Origin: CAZABP01 sp964483245 | Lineage (GTDB): Bacteria; Planctomycetota; UBA1135; UBA2386 | Reading direction: 5' to 3' | Assembly (NCBI GenBank): GCA_964483245.1 | Contig: CAZABP010000011.1 | Span: 32,564-96,563, forward strand | DNA: 64,000 nucleotides | Part shown: in pieces, positions 48,326-56,426 of the stretch | Layout of the letters: each line of letters begins with the position of its first letter | Position numbering within the stretch: the stretch's first letter is position 1 | Notes under the pieces: generated by a model | What the model was told of the DNA's origin: nothing | The model's input: the letters and a program-made list of their open reading frames with translations, nothing else | Database searches by the model: none | Made by a program: the position numbers and the translations under genes

Positions 48326-49338
48326 GCTGGGCTCGTCCGCTGTTGGTCGGCGCCGCCGCGGCGCTGCTGCTCGGTGCAGTGCCCGCGCAGAAGGTGACGT
48401 TCACCAGCCAGGTGCTGCCGGTGCTCGAGCAGAAGTGCTTCGAGTGCCACCGGGAGGCTTGGCAGGACGACACCGGCAAGCTGCGCAAGCCCAAGGGCGG
48501 GCTGCGTCTGGACGGCCGCGCGTGGATCGAGAAGGGCGGGACCGGCGGACGCGTGCTGGTGCCGGGCAAGCCGGAGCAGAGCGAGCTCTACACGCGGACC
48601 GTGCTGCCGGAGGACCACGACGAGCGCATGCCGGAGGAGGGCGACATGCTGACCGCCGCTGAAGCGTCGGCGCTGAAGGAGTGGATCGCACAGGGGGCGT
48701 CGTTCGGCGACTGGACCGGCGCGGCGGGACCGGCGGCCACTGCGACGGAGACGAGCGCCGTGGCGGCGGCACCATCGCAACGCCTGGCGTGGCTCGACGA
48801 GGTCGGCAAGGGACTCAGCCTGCCGGCACCTTCGGTGTTGGCAAAGGCCGCTGCCGGCAAGGCGCGGATCGAGCCGATCGGGGACAGTGGCCTGCTGCGC
48901 GTCGAGTTCGCCGGCCACGAGGCTGAGGTCGACGACGCCGCATTGGCGGCGCTCGCGCCGATCCAGCAGCAGATCGCCGTGCTCGTGCTGGCGCGGACGC
49001 GGATCACCGATGCCGGCTGCAAGCGGATCGCCGCGATGCCATGCCTCGTGCAGCTCGACCTGCGTGAGACGAAGGTCGGCGACTCCGGCATCGCAACGCT
49101 GACGGGGCTCACGGAGCTGCGGGTGTTGAACCTGTTCGCCACCGAAGTCGGCGACGGCGCAGTCGCGTCGCTCGGCAAGCTGCGCAAGCTCGAGGAGCTG
49201 CAGGTCTGGCAGAGCGGGATCACCGAGGACGGGATCTCGCGGCTGCGCGAGGCGCTGCCGGCGGCGCGGATCGCCGGAGCACCGGCGCTCCCTCCGCCTG
49301 CCCCTCCGGCGCAGGCCGGCCCGCGGCGGCGGCGGTAG
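48322..49338 (+). CDS. Planctomycete cytochrome c-like (PSD1/PSCyt1) protein with leucine-rich repeats
   Basis: A 338-aa exported protein from a GTG start overlapping the upstream stop (GTGA). Signal peptide 1-23 (LLLGAVPAQ). The N-terminal domain has one CxxCH motif in VLEQKCFECHREAW, typical of the planctomycete cytochrome C family. From about residue 195 short leucine-rich repeats follow (LVLARTRITDAGCKRIAAM, LRETKVGDSGIATLTGL), and a Pro/Ala/Arg tail ends the protein. The LRRs may mediate binding to partners. It completes the DUF1553-DUF1501-PSD1 operon. The last 119 bp are overlapped by a convergent gene. Confidence 0.9.
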   Translation: MSWARPLLVGAAAALLLGAVPAQKVTFTSQVLPVLEQKCFECHREAWQDDTGKLRKPKGGLRLDGRAWIEKGGTGGRVLVPGKPEQSELYTRTVLPEDHDERMPEEGDMLTAAEASALKEWIAQGASFGDWTGAAGPAATATETSAVAAAPSQRLAWLDEVGKGLSLPAPSVLAKAAAGKARIEPIGDSGLLRVEFAGHEAEVDDAALAALAPIQQQIAVLVLARTRITDAGCKRIAAMPCLVQLDLRETKVGDSGIATLTGLTELRVLNLFATEVGDGAVASLGKLRKLEELQVWQSGITEDGISRLREALPAARIAGAPALPPPAPPAQAGPRRRR

Positions 49339-50593
49339 CGCTCAACGCGGCGACGCGGCGCGCGCGGGCTTCCCGCAACCAATGCCCGCGCACCGCGCGT
49401 GCCCCCATCGGCGCGCCGGCGAGCCTGCGCGCGCGGCGCAGCAGCTTCGCCGCGCGGCGGCGCTGCCGCTCGGCAACCCAGCCGAGGGCGAGATACAGCG
49501 CGCAGATCGCGCGGCTCTCCGGTTCCGGCAGGTGCATCGCCTGTGCCTTCCGCAGCATGCGCCGCGCGATCCGATGCTGTCCGCGGCGCGCGAGCATGAT
49601 TCCGCGGACCAGACGCGCGTACGGCTCCTGCTCGAACCGCTCCATCGCGAGCGCCGACCATCGTTCGGCTGCATCCCGCTGGTCGTCATCGACCTGCATC
49701 GCGAGCAGCCACGCCTTTGGGATGACTGCGTCCCACGAGCCGGGATCGAGCCGGCGGCTCTCGATCGCACGTTCGATCTCCAGCAGGGCTGCTTCCGCGG
49801 CGCCCACGCGCCAGAGCATGCCGGCCGTGAGCAACCTCCGGTGGTCGTCGTCGGGCAGCAGCCCGATCTCGTCGAGCAACTCGCTCCAGCGACCCGCGAC
49901 TGTCCGCAGGTGAAGCCTGGCAACACGGGTCTGGTATTCGATCTGAGCCGGAGTCCACGAGCAGAGAGCGCGCAGACACGCGAAGTCGCTCGCGGGCCCA
50001 CCTGCGTGCCAGAGACTGCGCCATGACATCCACAGCCCCATGAGCGTCGCAAGTGCGTATGGAACAGCGAAGAACGCCGCCCCGAACCTCACGTTTCCAT
50101 CGGGCCACGGCCAACCGGCCAGCATCGCGATCGCCAGCGTGAGGCCGGCGAGATCTGCCAGCGGCCCTGCCGCGTACACGATGGCATGGCGCGTGCGATG
50201 CCACCGCACCTGCGGGATGTACGAGTAGCACAGCCCGCCTCCCCACAGCGCTTGGCGGACGTCGAGCAGCAGCCCGAAGAGTTTCACCCGCGCCAACGAC
50301 GTGCCGGAGCCGATCACGATCGATTGCACGTGCCCGCCGACGCAGCGCGCCGCAACCGCGTGCGCACACTCGTGCACGATGATCGCGATCACGAATGCAC
50401 CCTGGCCGGCGAGCATCAGCGGCACGATGAGCGCGAACTCGGCGGGCAACTGGACCGCCCAGGCAGTCAGCCAGACGACGCCCGCAATCACGACGGCGGC
50501 GAGGAGCAGCGCCAGGATCTGCTTCCCACTGAGCGGGAGGTGTCCGACGAGGCGGCGCTGCTCCAGTCTTGCCCGGCTACCCGGTCTGTTCAC
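49220..50593 (-). CDS. Membrane M50-type metalloprotease with TPR-like C-terminal region
   Basis: A 457-aa polytopic membrane protein. Helices lie at about 25-45, 55-75, 125-150 and 160-185. The zinc motif HECAH (VHECAHAVAA, near 75) and a downstream AGPLADLAG in place of the canonical NxxPD-like motif indicate a site-2-protease-like fold. Residues 200-400 are soluble TPR-like helices. The Ala/Pro/Arg-rich C-terminal 55 residues run 119 bp into the 3' end of the convergent LRR-cytochrome gene, so the true C terminus could be shorter only by sequencing error. It is third in a minus-strand operon after a glycosyltransferase and a GNAT; it overlaps the GNAT by 17 nt. Confidence 0.82.
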   Translation of the reverse strand: MNRPGSRARLEQRRLVGHLPLSGKQILALLLAAVVIAGVVWLTAWAVQLPAEFALIVPLMLAGQGAFVIAIIVHECAHAVAARCVGGHVQSIVIGSGTSLARVKLFGLLLDVRQALWGGGLCYSYIPQVRWHRTRHAIVYAAGPLADLAGLTLAIAMLAGWPWPDGNVRFGAAFFAVPYALATLMGLWMSWRSLWHAGGPASDFACLRALCSWTPAQIEYQTRVARLHLRTVAGRWSELLDEIGLLPDDDHRRLLTAGMLWRVGAAEAALLEIERAIESRRLDPGSWDAVIPKAWLLAMQVDDDQRDAAERWSALAMERFEQEPYARLVRGIMLARRGQHRIARRMLRKAQAMHLPEPESRAICALYLALGWVAERQRRRAAKLLRRARRLAGAPMGARAVRGHWLREARARRVAALSATAAAAGRPAPEGQAEGAPVLRRSAPPAAPRAAARSRPR

Positions 50594-51122
50594 GCGGACT
50601 CATCGCAGCGCGCAGCAGCTCCCACCGCCAGACCGTCCCGTCCTCCGGATCCTCGACCGGCCCGAGGAACCGGAACCCGAGCCGCGCGAGCAGGCCGTTC
50701 GACGCGTTGCGGACCGGCAGCGTGTGCGCGCGTACGAGCCGCACGCGCGGGTCGTCGAACGCGATCCGCAGCAGCGCCCGTGCGGCCGCCGTTGCGTAGC
50801 CGCGGCCACGGCGGTCCGGCGCGATCCCGTAGCCGATCTCGACTGCGCCATCGAGGTCGGGCGGTCCTTTGAACCCGCACATCCCGACCAGCGTGCCGGT
50901 CGCACGCTCGAACACGAGATACGCCCACCACGGCTCCACCTGCGCCCGTTCGCGCAGCGCCTGCAGTGTCGGCGGCAATGCCTCCGGGAACTCGATCCAG
51001 CGTTCAGCGACCGGGATCCCGTAGCTCTGCGTGAACGCCGCGTCCCCTTCCAGCAGCCGCTCGAGCTGCGCGACGGTGACCGGTTCGATCCGGACCGGCG
51101 CCTGAGCTGCGTCAGATGCCAT
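50577..51122 (-). CDS. GNAT family N-acetyltransferase
   Basis: A 181-aa acetyltransferase. The acetyl-CoA site is YGIAPDRRGRGYATAAARALL (about 105-125), preceded by LVGMCGFKGPPDLDGAVEIG and followed by LPVRNASNGLLARLGFRFLG. Substrate unknown. It lies between a GT2 glycosyltransferase gene (11-nt overlap) and the M50 protease gene (17-nt overlap), so all three are translationally linked; acetylation of a sugar or protein in the same pathway is a context-based guess. Confidence 0.88.
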   Translation of the reverse strand: MASDAAQAPVRIEPVTVAQLERLLEGDAAFTQSYGIPVAERWIEFPEALPPTLQALRERAQVEPWWAYLVFERATGTLVGMCGFKGPPDLDGAVEIGYGIAPDRRGRGYATAAARALLRIAFDDPRVRLVRAHTLPVRNASNGLLARLGFRFLGPVEDPEDGTVWRWELLRAAMSPREQTG

Positions 51123-52074
51123 GGTGCATCCGGCGGTCGATCCGCGCGTAGTGTGCGGCGCGCGGACCGGCGAAGTGCTCGCGCGACGCGGCACCGAGGA
51201 ACATCCCGACCGCAGCCCACCGCGCGTAGCCGCGCGCCCAGCGGTGCAGCGCGCTGCGCTGCGGCTCCGACAGGCCGAGCTCGTCGACGACCTTCGCGTA
51301 CTCGGCCCTCCCCCACTCGATCGCGGCGCGCAGCGCGTCGCGTGTCGGGATCAGCTGCAGCTCGAACAGCTCGCGCAGGTTCTGGTGGTCGCAGTAGATC
51401 CGTTTCCCCTCGTCGCGCGGCGTGCGGTTGTGGCTGTGCACGACGGCGCTCGCCGGGCGGAACGCAATCGCTTCCCCACCCAGGATCACGCGCTTGCCGA
51501 ACGCGACGTCCTCGCCGAACGGACGGCGGCCGAAGCGGTGCTGCGCCCAGGTCGTGCGCCGCACGGCGCCGGCGACGTTGTCGTAGGCGCAGAGCTGCAG
51601 CCGCTGCAACGGCGGCAGCGCGTCGTATTCCTCTTGCGTCGCGCGCTGCAGGACCGGTTCGGTGCGCCCGGCGGTCCACTCGAGCAGCCGGCGGCGGATG
51701 AACGGATTGCAGTCGTCGCGCGGGATCTGCCGGCAGTACGCAGCACCGATCTCCGGATCGGCAAACGGCGCCACGAGCTCGTCGAGCCAGTGCTCGTCGG
51801 CGGGGACTGCGTCCTGCACCAGCAGCACGACGACGTCGCCGGTCGTGCGCTCGATCGCGAAGTCGCGCGTCGCCCCGTGGTCGAACTCCCGCTGCGGGAT
51901 CACGTGCACCGTGAACCCATGCCGCTCGAGCAGCTCGCGTGTGCCATCGCGCGACGAGCTGTCGACGGCAACGCGCTCGAGCTCCTGCGCGCGCGGCTGC
52001 CGTTCGATCGCCGCCAGCGTCGCCGGCAGCTCCGCGGCGCCGTTCCAGGTCGGGATGACGAGGCTGAGCTTCAA
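51112..52074 (-). CDS. Family 2 glycosyltransferase
   Basis: A 320-aa GT-A enzyme, probably adding a sugar (rhamnosyltransferase-like) to an envelope glycan. The start is SLVIPTWNGAAELPATLAAI (nucleotide-sugar loop); VAVDSSSRDGTRELL and LVQDAVPADEHWLDEL (a DxD-like acidic site, QDA) follow. The acceptor region contains FGEDVAFGKRVI (the ED catalytic-base region). No membrane helix. First gene of the GT2-GNAT-M50 group; a GGGGTCAGACCCC palindrome sits just upstream of its start. Confidence 0.9.
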   Translation of the reverse strand: MKLSLVIPTWNGAAELPATLAAIERQPRAQELERVAVDSSSRDGTRELLERHGFTVHVIPQREFDHGATRDFAIERTTGDVVVLLVQDAVPADEHWLDELVAPFADPEIGAAYCRQIPRDDCNPFIRRRLLEWTAGRTEPVLQRATQEEYDALPPLQRLQLCAYDNVAGAVRRTTWAQHRFGRRPFGEDVAFGKRVILGGEAIAFRPASAVVHSHNRTPRDEGKRIYCDHQNLRELFELQLIPTRDALRAAIEWGRAEYAKVVDELGLSEPQRSALHRWARGYARWAAVGMFLGAASREHFAGPRAAHYARIDRRMHHGI

Positions 52075-52100
52075 CGACCTGCCAGAATGGCGCGACTTTT

Positions 52101-52113
52101 GGGGTCAGACCCC
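52101..52113. repeat. GGGGTCAGACCCC palindrome
   Basis: A 13-bp palindrome around a central A with the same GTCAGAC core as the 31.4-31.9 kb repeats. It lies in the 46-bp gap between the acyl-CoA dehydrogenase 3' end and the glycosyltransferase start, both on the minus strand. It may be a REP-like remnant or a small terminator-type hairpin. Confidence 0.5.
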
Positions 52114-52120
52114 TCGAGTA

Positions 52121-53287
52121 TCACGCGATCGCGTCCTCACCGGTGATCTCCTTGCCGATGATCAACGCATGGATGTCGTGCGTCCCCTCGTAGGTGTAGA
52201 CCGACTCGAGGTTGCACATGTGGCGCATGACCTGGTACTCGTCGGTGATCCCGTTGGCGCCGAGGACGTCGCGCGCCATGCGGCAGATCTCGAGCGCGAT
52301 CCAGCAGTTGTTGCGCTTGGCCAGCGAGACGTGGCTGTGGTGCAGCTTGCCGCTCTCCTTGAGACGGCCGAGCCGCCAGGCGAGCAGCTGCGCCTTGGTG
52401 ATCTCGTTGACCATCCAGACCAGCTTGTTCTGCACGAGCTGGAAGCGCGCGATCGGGCGATCGAACTGGATCCGGTTCTTGGCGTAGTGCAGCACCTCGT
52501 CGTAGACCGCCATCGCGGCGCCGACGACGCCGTACGCGATCCCGAACCGCGCCTGGTTCAGGCACCCGAGCGGGCCGCGCAGCCCGTCCACGTTCGGTAG
52601 CAGGTTCCCGGCCGGGATCCTGCAGTCTTCGAACACCAGCTCGCTGGTCACCGACGCGCGCAGCGAGAACTTGTGCTTGATCTCGTTGGTGCGGTAGCCG
52701 GGCGTGCCGCGGTCGACCAGGAACCCGCGGATCACGCCATCCAGCTTGCCCCAGACGATCGCGACGTCAGCAATGCAGCCGTTCGTGATCCAGTACTTCG
52801 AGCCGTTCAGCACGTACTGGTTCCCGTCCTTGACGGCGCGCGTCAGCATCCCGCCCGGGTTGCTGCCGTAGTCCGCCTCGGTCAGCCCGAAGCAGCCGAT
52901 GATCTCCCCCTTCGCCATCTTCGGCAGGTAGCGCTGCTTCTGCTGTTCGCTGCCGTACGCATGGATCGGGTACATGCACAGCGACCCCTGCACCGACACG
53001 AACGACCGCAGCCCGCTGTCCCCGCGCTCGAGCTCCTGGAGGATCAACCCGTACGCACTCGGCGTCAGCCCGGCGCAGCCGTACCCCTGCAGACTTGCCC
53101 CGAGCACACCGAGCTCGGCCAGTTGCGGCACCAGGTGCTGCGGGAACTTCGCGGCGCGGTTGTGCTCCTCGATGATCGGCATGAACTCGGTCTGCACCCA
53201 CTCGCGGACCGTGTCGCGGACCATGCGCTCCTCTTCGCTGAAGAGTTCCTCGGTCTGGAAGAAGTCGACGCCCTTGAATCTGCGCAT
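52121..53287 (-). CDS. gcdH: Acyl-CoA dehydrogenase, glutaryl-CoA dehydrogenase type
   Basis: A 388-aa FAD-dependent dehydrogenase. N-terminal helical part with ERMVRDTVREWVQTEFMP, FAD/substrate segment LRSFVSVQGSLCMYPIHAYG, GCFGLTEADYGSNPGGM (FAD contact), CLNQARFGIAYGVVG, YAKNRIQFDRPIARFQLVQ and the catalytic Glu in YTYEGTHDIHALIIG near the C terminus. The SVQGSLCMYPIHAYGSEQQKQ block matches the glutaryl-CoA dehydrogenase subgroup, which also decarboxylates. The pathway would be lysine/aromatic degradation; no companion genes of that pathway are adjacent. Confidence 0.92.
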   Translation of the reverse strand: MRRFKGVDFFQTEELFSEEERMVRDTVREWVQTEFMPIIEEHNRAAKFPQHLVPQLAELGVLGASLQGYGCAGLTPSAYGLILQELERGDSGLRSFVSVQGSLCMYPIHAYGSEQQKQRYLPKMAKGEIIGCFGLTEADYGSNPGGMLTRAVKDGNQYVLNGSKYWITNGCIADVAIVWGKLDGVIRGFLVDRGTPGYRTNEIKHKFSLRASVTSELVFEDCRIPAGNLLPNVDGLRGPLGCLNQARFGIAYGVVGAAMAVYDEVLHYAKNRIQFDRPIARFQLVQNKLVWMVNEITKAQLLAWRLGRLKESGKLHHSHVSLAKRNNCWIALEICRMARDVLGANGITDEYQVMRHMCNLESVYTYEGTHDIHALIIGKEITGEDAIA

Positions 53288-53364
53288 GTCGTCTGTCGCC
53301 TGTCGCCGCAGCGGCGGGCGCCGCAGGATAGGGGGGGCCGCGCAGCGCCGCTATCCTGCGCGTG

Positions 53365-54267
53365 ATGCCGGAGTCACCCGACACGCGCCGCTGCACGCTC
53401 TGCGGACACCCGCTGCACGGCGGTGGTTGCGACGCCTGCGGCGGCGGTCTGGTCGATCCGATCTCGCACGAGCCGATCCAGCCGCGACGCGGCTTGTTCC
53501 TGTTCGATCTGCTGCACGGGTTCTGGCTGTTCTGGCGCGGAGCCCTGCTGCTGTTCCACCGGCCGGAGTACGCCGGAACGCTGAAAGGTCCCGTCATCGC
53601 CAACCTGCTGGTCGCCGCAGCGCTGTTGGGTCTCGAGTACTGGCTGCTGGTCCCGTTGGCGCAGGTGCTCGCCGGGGAGCACGGCTGGCTCGGCTTCCTG
53701 CGCCCGCTGGTCGGCTGGGACGACGCAGCCTGGACGACCGTGCTCGCAACGCAGATGGGTCTGTGGCTCGCTCCAGTCGGCATCGTCGCGCTCAGCGCGC
53801 CGCTGACCGAGCCGCTGGTCGCCGCGATCGAGCGCAGCGCTGCCTCCGGCGACATGGCGCCGGTGCCGCTGAACCACGCGCGCCGGATGTCGCTCGGCGT
53901 GCGGGCCGCCGCGCGGCTCGGTGCGATCCAGCTGCTCCTGCTGCCGGCGGTCGTCCTGCTCGCGTCGTTCCGGGTCGGCTTCCTGCTGGTCGTCATCGCC
54001 ACGGCGCTGTTCACGGCGCTGGCCTGGCTGGAGCTGCCACTGGTCCGCCGCGGGCGCGGCCTGGTGGCGCGCCAGCGGCTGCTGCGCACGAACTGGGCGC
54101 GCGCGGTCGGGTTCGGCCTCGCCGCACAGCTCGGCCTGCTGCTGCCGGTGTTCGACCTGCTGCTGTTCGTGCCGAGCGCCGCGGCGGGCATCACGCTGCT
54201 GCATCTGCACGCGGCGAAGGGGACCGCGCCGGCAACGAACGTGGAGCCGGTCATGGCGACCCGCTAG
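53365..54267 (+). CDS. EI24/CysZ-like membrane protein with N-terminal zinc ribbon
   Basis: A 300-aa protein. An N-terminal zinc-ribbon-like unit (CTLCG ... CDACGGG, residues 9-26) is followed by about four membrane helices (LLHGFWLFWRGALLLF, VIANLLVAAALLGLEYWLLV, AIQLLLLPAVVLLASF, VGFGLAAQLGLLLPVFDLLL). The layout resembles the EI24/CysZ (PF07264) family, whose members include sulfate permease-like proteins. Whether this one transports sulfate is not known. A GTG sits one codon before the chosen ATG. It lies 14 bp upstream of metG and is probably co-transcribed. Confidence 0.78.
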   Translation: MPESPDTRRCTLCGHPLHGGGCDACGGGLVDPISHEPIQPRRGLFLFDLLHGFWLFWRGALLLFHRPEYAGTLKGPVIANLLVAAALLGLEYWLLVPLAQVLAGEHGWLGFLRPLVGWDDAAWTTVLATQMGLWLAPVGIVALSAPLTEPLVAAIERSAASGDMAPVPLNHARRMSLGVRAAARLGAIQLLLLPAVVLLASFRVGFLLVVIATALFTALAWLELPLVRRGRGLVARQRLLRTNWARAVGFGLAAQLGLLLPVFDLLLFVPSAAAGITLLHLHAAKGTAPATNVEPVMATR

Positions 54268-54281
54268 CGTGCGCGCCCGCG

Positions 54282-56351
54282 ATGCCGCGCGTGCTCGTCA
54301 CCAGCGCCCTGCCGTACGCCAATGGTCCGATCCACTTCGGCCATGTCGTCGGTGCGTACCTGCCGGCCGACATCTATGTCCGCCACCGGCGGATGGCGGG
54401 TGACGACGTGCACTTCGTCTGCGGCACCGACGAGCACGGCGTCGCGATCACGCTGAAGGCGGAGCAGGCCGGCCAGAGCTACCAGGATTACGTCGACCAC
54501 TGGCATGGGGAGATCCGCCGCACGCTGGAGTCGGTCGGGATCCGGTTCGACGTGTTCTCCGGCACCGGTGCGCACCGCAATCCGTACCACCAGGCGCTGT
54601 GCCAGCAGATGTTCCTCGACCTGCTGCACCACGGGTACGTGTTCGACCGCGTCGAACAGCAGTTCTTCAGCGAGAGCCTGCAGCGGTTCCTGCCGGACCG
54701 CTACGTCGAAGGGACCTGCTACGTCTGCGGGTTCGAGCAGGCGCGCGGGGACGAGTGCCCAAAGTGCGGCACCTGGCTCGACGCCAAGCGGTTGGGCAAT
54801 CCGCGCTCGACGATCGACGGCCTCCCTCCGGTCCTGCGCGAAACCCGGCATTGGTATCTCGACCTGCCGAAGATCAAGGAAGCGTGGCTGCAGGACTGGT
54901 TCGCCGCCAAGCGCGGCCGGTGGAAGACCAACGTCGAGCGCTTCGTCGAGGAGGCGCTGCGCGATCTGCGCGAGCGGCCGATCACGCGCGATCTGCCATG
55001 GGGCGTGCCGGTGCCGCTGCCGGACACCCAAGGCAAGGTCCTCTACGTCTGGTTCGACGCGCCGATCGGTTACCTGTCGATCAGCCAGCAGTACTTCGCC
55101 GAGCGCGGCGAACCGGCCGAGTTCGCCCGCTGGTGGAAGGACCCGGCGACGGAGCTCTACCACTTCATCGGCAAGGACAACATCACGTTCCACGTCGTGG
55201 TGTTCCCATCCATGTTGTGGGGCTCGCGCGAAGGCTGGGTGCTGCCGGCGAACGTGCCGGCCAATGAGTTCTTCAATCTCGAAGGGCGCAAGTTCAACAC
55301 CAGCAAGGGTTGGTACATCCCGGCCGACAGCCTCGCCTGGCGCCTGCCGGTCGACGCGCTGCGCTACGCGCTGACGACGATGATGCCGGAGACGGCGGAT
55401 TCGGATTGGTCGTGGCGCGAGCTGCAGAGCCGGATCAACAGCGAGCTGGCGGACAACCTCGGCAACTTCGTCGCGCGCACGCTGCGGTTCGCGGAACGCC
55501 ACCTCGGCGGCGCGATCCCGGCCGCCGCGGTCGATGGCGACGTGCTCGCCGAGGTCGACGCGATCGGGGCCGAGCTGCAGCAGGCGTTCGGCGCGTTCCA
55601 GTTCCGGCGCGCGGCGCAGCTGCTGCTGGCCGCTGGCGCCGCCGCCAACCGCTACTTCGACCGCGAGCAGCCGTGGGTCACGCGCAAGCGGGATCCGCCG
55701 CGCTGCGCGCAGGCGCTCCGCACCTGCGCCGAGCTCGTGCGCAAGCTCGCCCTGCTGATGGCGCCGATCCTGCCGGACACGAGCCGCACGCTGCTGCGTG
55801 CCCTGGGCCTGCCGGAGGTGCCGCGCTGGTCCGATCTGACGGGTGCGCGGTTGCCGGCCGGCGAGCTGCGCGTCCCGGAGCTCCCGGTCCTGTTCGAGAA
55901 GATCCCCGACGACGCGATCGAGCAGGAGCTCGCGCGCCTGCACGCCCACGCCACGCCGACCACTCCCCCCGCCATGGAAACGACTCCCGCCCCCGCTCCG
56001 GTCCCCGCGCCGCAACCAGGCACGCCGACGATCGAGTTCGATCAGTTCGCCGCCGTCGATCTGCGCGTCGGCCAGGTGCTGAGCGCCGAGAAGCATCCGA
56101 AGGCCGACCGCCTGCTCGTGCTGCAGGTCGATCTCGGCAGCGAACGCCGCACGATCTGCGCCGGCGTCGCCGACAGCTATGCACCGGAGGAGCTGGTCGG
56201 CCGCAAGGTGGTCGTCGTCGCCAACCTCGCCCCGCGCAAGCTGCGTGGCATCGACTCGCAGGGAATGCTGCTCGCCAGCGACTCCGCCGACGGGAAGGCG
56301 CGCTTCCTGGCGCCGGATCCGTCGACGCCGAACGGGACGAAGGTCAAGTAG
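54282..56351 (+). CDS. metG: Methionyl-tRNA synthetase with C-terminal EMAPII/OB domain
   Basis: Charges tRNA-Met. The 689-aa protein has the HIGH-like motif HFGH in YANGPIHFGHVVGAYLPADI, a zinc knuckle (CYVCGFEQARGDECPKCG), the WFDAPIGYLS block, and a KMSKS-equivalent KFNTSKG. An anticodon-binding domain follows (about 390-540), and a fused C-terminal EMAPII-like tRNA-binding OB fold spans about 580-689 (FAAVDLRVGQVLSAEKHPKADRLLVLQV). The linker between them is Pro/Ala-rich. The start at 54282 is set by the conserved RVLVTSALPYANG beginning. Confidence 0.97.
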   Translation: MPRVLVTSALPYANGPIHFGHVVGAYLPADIYVRHRRMAGDDVHFVCGTDEHGVAITLKAEQAGQSYQDYVDHWHGEIRRTLESVGIRFDVFSGTGAHRNPYHQALCQQMFLDLLHHGYVFDRVEQQFFSESLQRFLPDRYVEGTCYVCGFEQARGDECPKCGTWLDAKRLGNPRSTIDGLPPVLRETRHWYLDLPKIKEAWLQDWFAAKRGRWKTNVERFVEEALRDLRERPITRDLPWGVPVPLPDTQGKVLYVWFDAPIGYLSISQQYFAERGEPAEFARWWKDPATELYHFIGKDNITFHVVVFPSMLWGSREGWVLPANVPANEFFNLEGRKFNTSKGWYIPADSLAWRLPVDALRYALTTMMPETADSDWSWRELQSRINSELADNLGNFVARTLRFAERHLGGAIPAAAVDGDVLAEVDAIGAELQQAFGAFQFRRAAQLLLAAGAAANRYFDREQPWVTRKRDPPRCAQALRTCAELVRKLALLMAPILPDTSRTLLRALGLPEVPRWSDLTGARLPAGELRVPELPVLFEKIPDDAIEQELARLHAHATPTTPPAMETTPAPAPVPAPQPGTPTIEFDQFAAVDLRVGQVLSAEKHPKADRLLVLQVDLGSERRTICAGVADSYAPEELVGRKVVVVANLAPRKLRGIDSQGMLLASDSADGKARFLAPDPSTPNGTKVK

Positions 56352-56426
56352 CGGAGCCAAGCCTGCTGCCGAATCGCGGCGGCGTGCGATCGGCTGCGGC
56401 GCTGCGCGCGGATCCGGGGCCGGCGC

